Assembly (NCBI GenBank): GCA_018825725.1
Contig: JAHKBC010000271.1
Span: forward strand, 1-6,234
Origin: Candidatus Omnitrophota bacterium
Lineage (GTDB): Bacteria; Omnitrophota; Gorgyraeia; Gygaellales; Profunditerraquicolaceae
Reading direction: 5' to 3'
DNA: 6,234 nucleotides
Part shown: piece by piece, positions 1-5,112 of the stretch
Layout of the letters: every line of letters starts with the position of its first letter
Position numbering within the stretch: the stretch's first letter is position 1
Translations under genes and position numbers: made by a program
Notes under the pieces: generated by a model
Told to the model about the DNA's origin: nothing
The model's database searches: none
What the model saw: the letters and a program-made list of their open reading frames with translations, nothing else

Positions 1-142
1 CTTCAGCTTCTTTTTTGGCTTTTTTGATTATTTCTGTTGCCTCAAGAAGAGCCTTTTCTCTGATTTGGCGCGCCATATCTTCTGCGGCCTGAACCCCCTC
101 TTTCTGTATCTTTGCAATTAACGCGCTAATTTCTTCTGCCAT
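1..142 (-). CDS. atpE: Probable V-type ATP synthase subunit E, N-terminal part (gene runs off the window)
   Basis: Forty-seven codons are visible, starting MAEEISALIAKIQKEG at position 142 and still open at the window edge. The peptide is hydrophilic and rich in Glu, Lys and Ala, with the heptad-like pattern of a long coiled coil (EDMARQIREKALLEATEII). This matches the N-terminal half of V/A-type ATPase subunit E, the peripheral stalk protein that holds the catalytic head against rotor torque on the cytoplasmic side of the membrane. The start is fixed by a TAAGGAG ribosome binding site at 155-149, six bases upstream, whose TAA is also the pyrF stop codon, so the gene is probably coupled to pyrF. 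An F-type b-like stator or another coiled-coil protein cannot be excluded, because only the low-complexity N-terminus is seen and no other ATPase gene lies in the window. Confidence 0.68.
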   Translation of the reverse strand, partial: MAEEISALIAKIQKEGVQAAEDMARQIREKALLEATEIIKKAKKEAE

Positions 143-152
143 GCTAAACTCC

Positions 153-902
153 TTAGCTAATAAGTTCTTTAAAAGCTTTAATTGGATCCGGGGCTTTTAA
201 TATCGGCCTGCCGATAACCAGGTAACTCGCACCCGCATCAATAGCCTCTCTGGCAGTCGCTACTCTCGACTGATCATCTGCTTGCGCGCCCTTTGGCCTT
301 ATCCCAGGCACAACTATTATAAATTCTTGCCCGAATTCGTTCCTAACCATAGATACTTCGTGCGCCGAACAAACTACGCCGTCTAACCCGCTGGACTTAG
401 CAAGCCGCGCTGCCTCCGTAACTTCATGTTGAATATTGCCCTTATCTTCGTCGCTGGTTAAACGCGTTACACCAACAACAAGCGGTCTTTTAATTTTTAA
501 TTCCCGGGCTTTATCTTCAGCCCCCTTTACAGCCGCTTCCAGCATTTTCCTACCACCTTTTATATGCACGGTCATCATAAAGACTGCCGGTATTGCTAGA
601 TTTCGAATATCTTGGGCGATGTTCCCTGTTTCTGCGCTTGGCGTAACACTTAAAATAGATGCGGTTGAACCAGAGGCTAAAGCGACCGTGTTTGGTATAT
701 CATGAAATTTAAGATCTAAAAAAACCTTGGCCCCCGCTTTACTCACCATTCTAACCGCGTCAGGCCCATAAGCAGTAAAAAGCTGACTACCAACTTTAAA
801 ATACTTAATACCCGCGGAGATAAGCAGATCAACAAATCTCTCGGCCTCTTTTAGGGTATCGACATCCAGCGCTACAATAATTTTTTCTTTTATATCCTGC
901 AT
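153..902 (-). CDS. pyrF: Orotidine 5'-phosphate decarboxylase with a 22-residue insertion
   Basis: This cytoplasmic TIM-barrel enzyme decarboxylates OMP to UMP, the last step of UMP synthesis. The 249-residue protein shows the family motifs: ALD at 11-13, KVG at 36-38, the catalytic DLKFHDIPNT at 63-72 (Asp63, Lys65, Asp68), and the phosphate-binding PGIRP at 199-203 and IGRP at 230-233. Between NTV (71-73) and the TVH strand (111-113) there are 38 residues where typical PyrF proteins have about 16. The segment at 74-95 is rich in Ser, Thr and Ala, and skipping it gives NTV-AQDIRNLAIPAVFMMT-VH, exactly the usual length. It looks like an in-frame insertion in a helix outside the catalytic motifs. 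The ATG overlaps the end of pyrD by 13 bases and has only a weak GGAA upstream, so translation is probably coupled. All catalytic residues are present and the enzyme is likely active. Confidence 0.97.
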   Translation of the reverse strand: MQDIKEKIIVALDVDTLKEAERFVDLLISAGIKYFKVGSQLFTAYGPDAVRMVSKAGAKVFLDLKFHDIPNTVALASGSTASILSVTPSAETGNIAQDIRNLAIPAVFMMTVHIKGGRKMLEAAVKGAEDKARELKIKRPLVVGVTRLTSDEDKGNIQHEVTEAARLAKSSGLDGVVCSAHEVSMVRNEFGQEFIIVVPGIRPKGAQADDQSRVATAREAIDAGASYLVIGRPILKAPDPIKAFKELIS

Positions 903-1873
903 TCTATTGTTCCGATTAATTCTTTTACAGAATTTATCTTTTTTTTCTGTAAATATTTCTCTATCCCGTTTATTATTTCTATGCTCGCCGCTGGGTTGAT
1001 AAAATTGGCCGTGCCGATACTGATTGCGCTTGCTCCGGCAATAATGAATTCCAAAGCACTTTGTGTGTCCATAATTCCGCCCATCCCTATTATCGGGATT
1101 TTGACTTTCTTATAAGTTTCCCAAACCATCTTGAGCGCTATGGGCCTTATTGCTGGGCCGCTTAAACCCCCAATTCCTGCAGACAGTTTTGGCCTTTTAG
1201 TCTGAACATCAATGGACATACCATATAAAGTATTAATTAGAGCCAAGGCATCGCTACCGGCCTTTTCGCAAGCCAGGGCAATATCGCTTATACAAGTTAC
1301 ATTGGGAGAAAGTTTGGTAATCAAGGTTTTTTTAGTTACACTACGCACTGAGCTGACCACTGCGTAGGTAACATCCGGGTCCTGGGATATAAGTCGATGG
1401 TCAATGGTCGACAATCCGCAGCTTAAATTTCTTTTCTGTTGACCGTGGACCGTTGACTGTAGACTCTTAATATTAGGACAGGAAATATTAAGTTCGATAG
1501 CCGCTACCTCTTTAATTTTGCCGAGCGCTTTGGCCAATTGGACAAATTCCCTAGAATCCTCTTCGCTAGATATGCTGACAATTATCGGCACGCCTATTTT
1601 TTTAAGAATAGGAAGTTTTTCTTTAATAAACACTTCAAGGCCGGGATTTTCCAGGCCGATAGAATTAAGCATTCCTGCCGGAGTTTCACAGGTGCGCGGC
1701 GGGAGGTTTCCTTTCCGGGGTTTAAGCGTAATAGTTTTAGTAACTATCGCTCCCAGCTCTCTTAGATTAATAAAATTCATAAACTCTTCGGCATAACCAA
1801 AGGTCCCGGAAGCAACCATTACCGGATTCTTTAATCTAAGTTTACCTATATTTATTGTAAGTTTGGGGTTCAT
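890..1873 (-). CDS. pyrD: Dihydroorotate dehydrogenase, class 1B catalytic subunit
   Basis: This FMN enzyme oxidises dihydroorotate to orotate. In class 1B it pairs with PyrK, encoded upstream here, which passes the electrons to NAD+. The 327-residue protein begins with the typical KLKNPV-like KLRLKNPVMVASGTFGYAEE (visible at 11-30) and shows VTKTITLKPRKGNLPPR at 44-60, LNSIGLENPG at 69-78, the active-site loop NISCPN at 129-134 with catalytic base Cys132, KLSPNVT at 187-193, GGLSGPAIRP at 235-244, and the FMN phosphate-binding GMGG at 263-266. Directly after NISCPNIK the usual 8-residue HGGxxFG-type stretch is replaced by about 28 residues (137-164) built from GTCNAC-type repeat words, so the loop near the active site is longer than normal. 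The ATG has GGAAGGAA just upstream at unusually short spacing. Its stop lies inside pyrF, giving a 13-base overlap. Confidence 0.96.
   Translation of the reverse strand: MNPKLTINIGKLRLKNPVMVASGTFGYAEEFMNFINLRELGAIVTKTITLKPRKGNLPPRTCETPAGMLNSIGLENPGLEVFIKEKLPILKKIGVPIIVSISSEEDSREFVQLAKALGKIKEVAAIELNISCPNIKSLQSTVHGQQKRNLSCGLSTIDHRLISQDPDVTYAVVSSVRSVTKKTLITKLSPNVTCISDIALACEKAGSDALALINTLYGMSIDVQTKRPKLSAGIGGLSGPAIRPIALKMVWETYKKVKIPIIGMGGIMDTQSALEFIIAGASAISIGTANFINPAASIEIINGIEKYLQKKKINSVKELIGTIECRI
1393..1464 (-). repeat. Repeat-word block inside pyrD
   Basis: Two stretches, 1438-1464 and 1393-1412, are built from GTCNAC-type words (for example TGACCGTGGAC at 1440-1450 on the plus strand) and are roughly inverted relative to each other, about 15 of 20 positions complementary, with a 25-base spacer. 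They encode PyrD residues about 137-161, the part with no counterpart in typical PyrD. The 11-mer TGACCGTGGAC occurs again twice in pyrK at 4013-4023 and 4027-4037. The block keeps the reading frame. Confidence 0.75.
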
Positions 1874-1885
1874 TTCCTTCCGATC

Positions 1886-1920
1886 GGGGACGGTTCTGCC
1901 TTAGTTAAAGAACCTTCCCT
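1886..1920. repeat. Inverted repeat between the permease gene and pyrD
   Basis: The arms GGGACGGTTCT (1887-1897) and AGAACCTTCCC (1909-1919) pair at 10 of 11 positions around an 11-base loop. No T-run follows on the minus strand, so it does not look like a Rho-independent terminator. The GGGGACGGTTCT-type arm resembles, from memory, short inverted repeats found around REP-associated (Y1) transposase genes, but no transposase is present here. It occupies most of the 51-bp gap, between the permease stop and the pyrD ribosome binding site. Confidence 0.7.
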
Positions 1921-1924
1921 AAGG

Positions 1925-2284
1925 TTATTTGCTAAAAATCATCTTAAGCGAAACAATCAACATAAATACCCCAAAGCCCCTCTTAAGTAAAAGCTCCGGG
2001 ACGCTCTGTACTAAGTTAGCGCCAAGCAGACCGCCGAAGAAAAAACCTAAACAGATAAAACCCGCTATCCCTAACTTTACGTTTCCATTATAGTAGTAGC
2101 GCAGGGCCGCTAAAAGCCCAATAGGCGGAACCATGATTGCAAGAGTTGTCCCTTGAGCCTGGTGTTGCGTCAAGCCAAACCAAAAAACAAGAGCAGGGAT
2201 TAAAATCAACCCTCCTCCGATGCCCAGCATCCCGGCAAAAACTCCAGCAACTAGGCCTAACCCGATATATAATAATTGGTTCAT
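1925..2284 (-). CDS. Half-size TauE/SafE (TSUP) family membrane permease
   Basis: The 119-residue protein has about four hydrophobic segments and the family signature GLVAGVFAGMLGIGGGLILIP near its N-terminus (Gly-rich GMLGIGGG followed by a Pro), plus the QGTTLAIMVPP stretch typical of the first half of TauE/SafE proteins. The family exports or imports small anions such as sulfite, sulfoacetate and related organosulfur compounds across the cytoplasmic membrane; the substrate here cannot be told. Full-length members have 240-270 residues made of two similar halves. This one is a single half, so it would probably have to dimerise. The Met at 2284 is preferred because GGAGG (2294-2290) lies five bases before it; the in-frame Met at 2296 would place that ribosome binding site inside the gene. 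Nothing ties it to the pyrimidine genes around it except direction. Confidence 0.85.
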   Translation of the reverse strand: MNQLLYIGLGLVAGVFAGMLGIGGGLILIPALVFWFGLTQHQAQGTTLAIMVPPIGLLAALRYYYNGNVKLGIAGFICLGFFFGGLLGANLVQSVPELLLKRGFGVFMLIVSLKMIFSK

Positions 2285-2299
2285 AAAATCCTCCACATT

Positions 2300-2354
2300 A
2301 GTTCGCGGTTCATGGCTCTTGGTTTAATTGGGGTTTAGCCACGAGCCAAGAACT
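2300..2354. repeat. Imperfect inverted repeat between the glycosyltransferase and permease genes
   Basis: The arms at 2300-2317 (AGTTCGCGGTTCATGGCT) and 2337-2354 are complementary at 14 of 18 positions, separated by 19 bases, and fill almost the whole gap. The words (AGTTCGCGGTTC, GGCTCTTGGTT, TTCTTGGCTCGTGGCT on one strand or the other) look like shuffled variants of one another. No T-run follows on the minus strand, so a terminator role is unlikely. Confidence 0.65.
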
Positions 2355-2359
2355 ACGGA

Positions 2360-3508
2360 CTAAAAGCTCGGCTCAATACACAAAATTTTATACTTGCTAA
2401 ATTCCTTTAGTCCTCCCTGGATAAAACTTAGATTAGTCAGATATTTCATTTTACACCAGAACCAAAAGGATGATTTTGGTTCCATATCAAAGTTCCATTT
2501 AACAAATTGATAAGCAAAGTAAAACATTAAAATAACAAAAACTCCGGCTAAGATTATAAGCGGCGTAGTTTTAAATATTAGGGCCAGGCTAGCGCCGATT
2601 AAAAAAAGCAAAGCAAATAGATACATAAGATGAAAGTTTCCCAGATAAATAAAACCTCGTATGGGCGCAGGCAGCAGGAATGAGGGGCCGCCTTTTATAA
2701 ACTGCAAGATTACCTGCAGGCCGTTATGCTTGACATATTTATCGATTAACGGCAAATGCGCCTGTCCGTAAGTAACCCATACCCTTCTTAGGGCTTTAAT
2801 ATCCGCTCGATGCATATGGTTAACTTTGGCCTTGGGCGCAAAATAAAACTTCCAGCCCTTGCTTCTATGCTGATAACTTAAATCCATGTCTTCGCCTGTA
2901 GGCCTATCCCAGAATTTTGCTCCTATTTCTTTCATTGCCGAACGCCGATAAGCTACATTACAGGTACCGAAAAAATATGCCTTATGTCCTCCGATATCAA
3001 CAGGTTTGGGGTCTTTGGGAAAATCCGGATAATACCCCTCTTTAATAAATCCGTAACGGGGAGCCACCATATTAAAGCGAAAGTGCTGACACCAGGCTTC
3101 AACTAGATTGTTAGGGTCAACCTTAAGCGTAAAAACTTCCCCTCCCACTGCCGCAATTTTAGGGTCACGAAGGAAATGTTTTAACATTTCGTTAATCCAG
3201 TTTTTATCCGGAGCGCAGTCCGCATCCGTAAAAAAGAGAAAATCTCCCTTAACCACTTCCAGGGCTTTGTTGCGGGCAAAACCGGGTGACGGACAATTAG
3301 GAACTTCCACCAATTTAATAAAAGGATATTTCTTCTGCCAGTTTCTAATGATTTCAATGGTTTTATCGGTCGATCCTCCGTCAGCGATAACCCATTCCCA
3401 GGAATCCTGGTAATAATCAACAGCCATAAGGAATTCAAAGGTTTTTTCTATGGTGCGTTCAAAGTTTTTTACAGGCATAATGATAGAAACAAACGGTGTA
3501 TTAGCCAT
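2360..3508 (-). CDS. Family 2 (GT-A fold) glycosyltransferase with C-terminal membrane segments
   Basis: The 382-residue protein opens with VSIIMPVKNFERTIEKT, the start of a GT-A nucleotide-sugar binding domain. It carries DGGSTDKT at 43-50, the metal-binding DAD at 95-97, the acceptor-side GED at 205-207, and conserved GTCNVAYRR at 181-189. Two hydrophobic segments at roughly 290-312 and 315-334 probably anchor it in the cytoplasmic membrane. Such enzymes transfer sugars to lipids or polysaccharides in cell-envelope or exopolysaccharide synthesis. Donor and acceptor cannot be read from the sequence, and no other glycan gene is nearby. The start is secure: AGGAGG at 3520-3515 lies six bases before the ATG. 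It separates pyrK from pyrD and is likely cotranscribed with them. Length and motifs are complete, with no sign of damage. Confidence 0.9.
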   Translation of the reverse strand: MANTPFVSIIMPVKNFERTIEKTFEFLMAVDYYQDSWEWVIADGGSTDKTIEIIRNWQKKYPFIKLVEVPNCPSPGFARNKALEVVKGDFLFFTDADCAPDKNWINEMLKHFLRDPKIAAVGGEVFTLKVDPNNLVEAWCQHFRFNMVAPRYGFIKEGYYPDFPKDPKPVDIGGHKAYFFGTCNVAYRRSAMKEIGAKFWDRPTGEDMDLSYQHRSKGWKFYFAPKAKVNHMHRADIKALRRVWVTYGQAHLPLIDKYVKHNGLQVILQFIKGGPSFLLPAPIRGFIYLGNFHLMYLFALLFLIGASLALIFKTTPLIILAGVFVILMFYFAYQFVKWNFDMEPKSSFWFWCKMKYLTNLSFIQGGLKEFSKYKILCIEPSF

Positions 3509-3514
3509 CTCTAC

Positions 3515-3520
3515 CCTCCT
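3515..3520 (-). promoter_or_regulatory. Strong ribosome binding site of the glycosyltransferase gene
   Basis: AGGAGG on the minus strand sits six bases before the ATG at 3508 and directly after hairpin 3521-3550. The hairpin ends at the base next to the site, so folding could affect its accessibility, though it does not cover it. Confidence 0.85.
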
Positions 3521-3550
3521 AAATTGCTCTGCCGCGAGGCAGAGAAATTT
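3521..3550. repeat. Hairpin-forming palindrome A between pyrK and the glycosyltransferase gene
   Basis: AAATT-G-CTCTGCC-GCGA-GGCAGAG-A-AATTT: a 7-bp GC-rich stem extended, across one mismatch, by a 5-bp AT stem around a four-base loop. It is nearly perfect and lies between pyrK and the next ribosome binding site. No T-run follows on the minus strand. It looks like a dispersed palindromic element rather than a terminator. Confidence 0.85.
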
Positions 3551-3571
3551 ACTCCGACGAAGTCGAAGTAA
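3549..3571. repeat. Hairpin-forming palindrome B directly after pyrK
   Basis: TTACTCCGAC (3549-3558) and GTCGAAGTAA (3562-3571) pair over 10 bp around the loop GAA, with the one irregular pair being G-U in the minus-strand RNA. It abuts palindrome A, sharing two bases, and lies 7 bases past the pyrK stop codon. In the pyrK transcript the two would form back-to-back hairpins. Confidence 0.8.
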
Positions 3572-3578
3572 CCTTCTT

Positions 3579-4423
3579 CTACCACTCTATTTCTTGCGCG
3601 TTAAAAACAGGCCCTTCTTTACAGACCCGCGCGTAAATAAATCCGTTCTTGGCTCGTTGCTCCTGCCTGCCTGCCGGACAGGTAGGATTCTTAGTTCTCA
3701 CCACGCAACCCAAGCATGCGCCAATGCCGCAGGCCATATGAGACTCTAGCGAAACCTGAACCGAAATATTATATTTACACGATACCTTAGAAACTTCTTT
3801 GAGCATCGGCTGTGGGCCGCAAGCGTATACTGTCGACAGTCCACAGTCGACAGTCGACAGAGCTTCTTCTAGTAAATCCGTGATATAGCCTTTGTACCCG
3901 CAGCTGCCGTCATCCGTAGCTATTTTAACATCACAACCCAAATCTTGAAACTCTTTTTCGCAAAGGAGTTGACTTTTAGTTTTTGCTCCAATCAAAACCA
4001 AAGGCTTTCTGCTGACCGTGGACTGCTGACCGTGGACTAATCTTTCTGCCAGAAAAAATAAAGGCGCTACTCCCATACCGCCTGCGACGAGCACAGGTAA
4101 GGGGTAAGGGATAGGGGATAGGGGATAAGTAAAACCGTTGCCCAAGGGGCCGATGATATCAAGGTACTCTCCGGGCTTTTTTTGCGCCAGGATCTTGGTC
4201 CCCTCTCCAAGAACCTCGTATAATACCTCAAAACCAAGCCCGTTACCCTATGTATGCCAAAAGGCCGGCGCAGCAGAGGCACGTCATTTTCAGAAACCCT
4301 GATATTCACAAATTGTCCGGGCAGGCAATTTCTTGCTATAAAGTTGGCCTTGAATATAGCGCTATAGTAATTACCTTTAATATTCTTGTTGGAAACTATT
4401 TTTGTCTTTATGCTAGACTCCAC
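3579..4423 (-). CDS. pyrK: Dihydroorotate dehydrogenase electron-transfer subunit, with an apparent frameshift
   Basis: PyrK carries FAD and a [2Fe-2S] cluster and passes electrons from PyrD to NAD+. The N-terminal frame starts at GTG 4423 and shows PGQFVNIRVS and the FAD-binding LLRRPFGIHR. It then loses homology. From 4244 the family sequence resumes in another frame: NGLGFEVLYEVLGEGTKIL, GPLGNGF, the NAD-binding GGMGVAPL, YACGPQPML, and the cluster cysteines in MACGIGACLGC and ARVC. Adding one base near 4241-4250 restores a 281-residue protein, against roughly 255-270 usually. Residue numbers for PyrK elsewhere in this annotation refer to that restored protein. The extra length comes from repeat-derived segments: YPLSPIPYPLP, QQSTVSR, STVDCGLSTV and CPAGRQ. 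The gene overlaps the end of the methyltransferase-like gene by 11 bases. Read literally the gene is broken, but the clean second frame suggests a sequencing error or a very recent mutation. Confidence 0.92.
3662..3687. repeat. CCTGCCTG palindrome inside pyrK (encodes CPAGRQ)
   Basis: CCTGCCTG (3666-3673) and CAGGTAGG (3679-3686) form an 8-bp stem with one G-T pair around CCGGA. It encodes TCPAGRQ in PyrK, inside the stretch between the third and fourth [2Fe-2S] cysteines. From memory, CCTGCCTGCCGG-type palindromes are abundant in Omnitrophota and candidate-phyla genomes. It adds about 15 residues, including an extra cysteine. Confidence 0.8.
3829..3860. repeat. GTCGACAG repeat block inside pyrK
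   Basis: The block contains a perfect 12-base palindrome, ACTGTCGACAGT (3829-3840), then CCACAGTCGACAG and another GTCGACAG. It encodes STVDCGLSTV, just before the NAD-domain motif YACGPQP. It belongs to the same word family as 4011-4038 and pyrD 1393-1464. Confidence 0.8.
4011..4038. repeat. Perfect 14-bp tandem duplication inside pyrK
   Basis: GCTGACCGTGGACT occurs twice in a row, at 4011-4024 and 4025-4038. It encodes the VHGQQSTV part of a loop between two NAD-domain elements. The core TGACCGTGGAC is also in pyrD at 1440-1450. Confidence 0.9.
4095..4129. repeat. GGGATA/GGGTAA tandem words inside pyrK
   Basis: On the plus strand the run reads AGGTAAGGGGTAAGGGAT followed by two more AGGGGATA units, a degenerate 7-8-base tandem repeat. 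Read on the minus strand it encodes YPLSPIPYPLP, which sits in the loop between GNGF and the NAD-binding VLVAGGMGVAPL. This proline-rich peptide has no counterpart in typical PyrK, although the loop is normally of similar length. Confidence 0.8.
4241..4250 (-). other. Frameshift site in pyrK
   Basis: Upstream the codons read CAT AGG GTA ACG (IHRVT). The family sequence NGLGFEVLY continues in the frame reading AAC GGG CTT, one base short. The second frame has a TAG at 4250-4248, so the shift must lie between there and about 4241. One added A at 4243-4244 would give IHRVNGLGFEVLY; one added G at 4246-4248 would give IHRGNGLGFEVLY. No slippery heptamer is visible. Confidence 0.9.
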
Positions 4424-5108
4424 TCTTCAGCGCCTTTTCTTTGTTCAACAAATAGAGAATAAGAAAAATGAAAAAGGTGAAAATAATTATAGTGCCGCCA
4501 AGCTCGCTTAAGTGGCCTTTTAATCCCTCTTTATATATATCCATTCCGGATTCAAAGAATATAGCCACAAATAAAACAATAAGAACCTGCGGTTGTTCAG
4601 TTCTAATCCATGCTACCTTAAGAGGCAATATATCCCTCACATCATTAATAATAAGTGTCCTTAGAGAAGGAAACAGCCTAGGGGTATGCAACATGTAGTC
4701 TTTATAGGCCTGGCCAAAACTATCGAGCAAGTATTTCTCTTCCTGAAAAATTAATAAGATATACCGGATTATAAAAAATAAAAAAAAGACGCCTGTCACC
4801 CATAATTTAAAAAAGATTAAAACTGCCCCTACCCCGATTAAAAGAATCCCCAAATACATAGGGTTACGGACAAATTTATACGGCCCGTTTATTATCAAGG
4901 CAGAACCTTTGGGAGAATGTTCTTTTTTATAGCCGCGAGCGGAAATCCGCACTAACTGGCCCAACAGCATAATAGAAATTCCCATTAATTCGTAAAATTC
5001 ATTAAGAAAATCCAGACTCGTCTCCCTAAAAAACAGCGTGGGAAATAAGGATATTGCCAATATGGTAATAAAAATTATAAAACCATTAATCTTGAGGCGT
5101 TTTTTCAT
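4413..5108 (-). CDS. Isoprenylcysteine carboxyl methyltransferase-like integral membrane protein
   Basis: The 231-residue protein has several hydrophobic segments (about 9-27, 41-53, 84-120, 174-186, 206-221) and the ICMT/PEMT family core: GPYKFVRNPMYLG at 75-87 followed by QEEKYLLDSFGQAYKDYMLHTPRLFP at 122-147 (conserved Glu pair, Tyr-x-x-Tyr, Pro-Arg). These residues form the S-adenosylmethionine-binding part in the family, which methylates lipids or isoprenyl-cysteine at the membrane. Bacterial substrates are mostly unknown and I cannot name one. A C-terminal extension of about 80 residues with two further membrane segments goes beyond the usual core. The ATG lies four bases after the mutM stop without a clear ribosome binding site, and the end overlaps pyrK by 11 bases, so it is probably translated by coupling within one transcript. 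Confidence 0.82.
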   Translation of the reverse strand: MKKRLKINGFIIFITILAISLFPTLFFRETSLDFLNEFYELMGISIMLLGQLVRISARGYKKEHSPKGSALIINGPYKFVRNPMYLGILLIGVGAVLIFFKLWVTGVFFLFFIIRYILLIFQEEKYLLDSFGQAYKDYMLHTPRLFPSLRTLIINDVRDILPLKVAWIRTEQPQVLIVLFVAIFFESGMDIYKEGLKGHLSELGGTIIIFTFFIFLILYLLNKEKALKSGV

Positions 5109-5112
5109 TTTG

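Noticed and set aside
1886..1920. Rho-independent terminator after the permease gene
   Set aside because: The stem is not followed by a T-run on the minus strand, and it lies between closely spaced same-strand genes.
2285..2296. Upstream Met at 2296 as the permease start
   Set aside because: The GGAGG ribosome binding site lies inside that extension and is correctly placed for the Met at 2284.
3181..3438. An alternative minus-strand frame within the glycosyltransferase gene
   Set aside because: It overlaps the DGGSTD and DAD region of the real protein in another frame and has no recognisable motif.
3829..4129. CRISPR array, because of several short repeats close together
   Set aside because: The units differ in sequence and length, have no regular spacers, and all lie inside the pyrK reading frame.
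3579..4145. A separate gene starting at TTG 4145
   Set aside because: The TTG is the Leu codon in the conserved GPLGNGF motif, the frame is open and homologous to PyrK for about 30 further codons upstream, and no ribosome binding site precedes it.
436..4698. Plus-strand open frames opposite pyrF, pyrD, the glycosyltransferase, pyrK and the methyltransferase-like gene
   Set aside because: They lie antisense to strongly recognisable genes and show no family motifs of their own.
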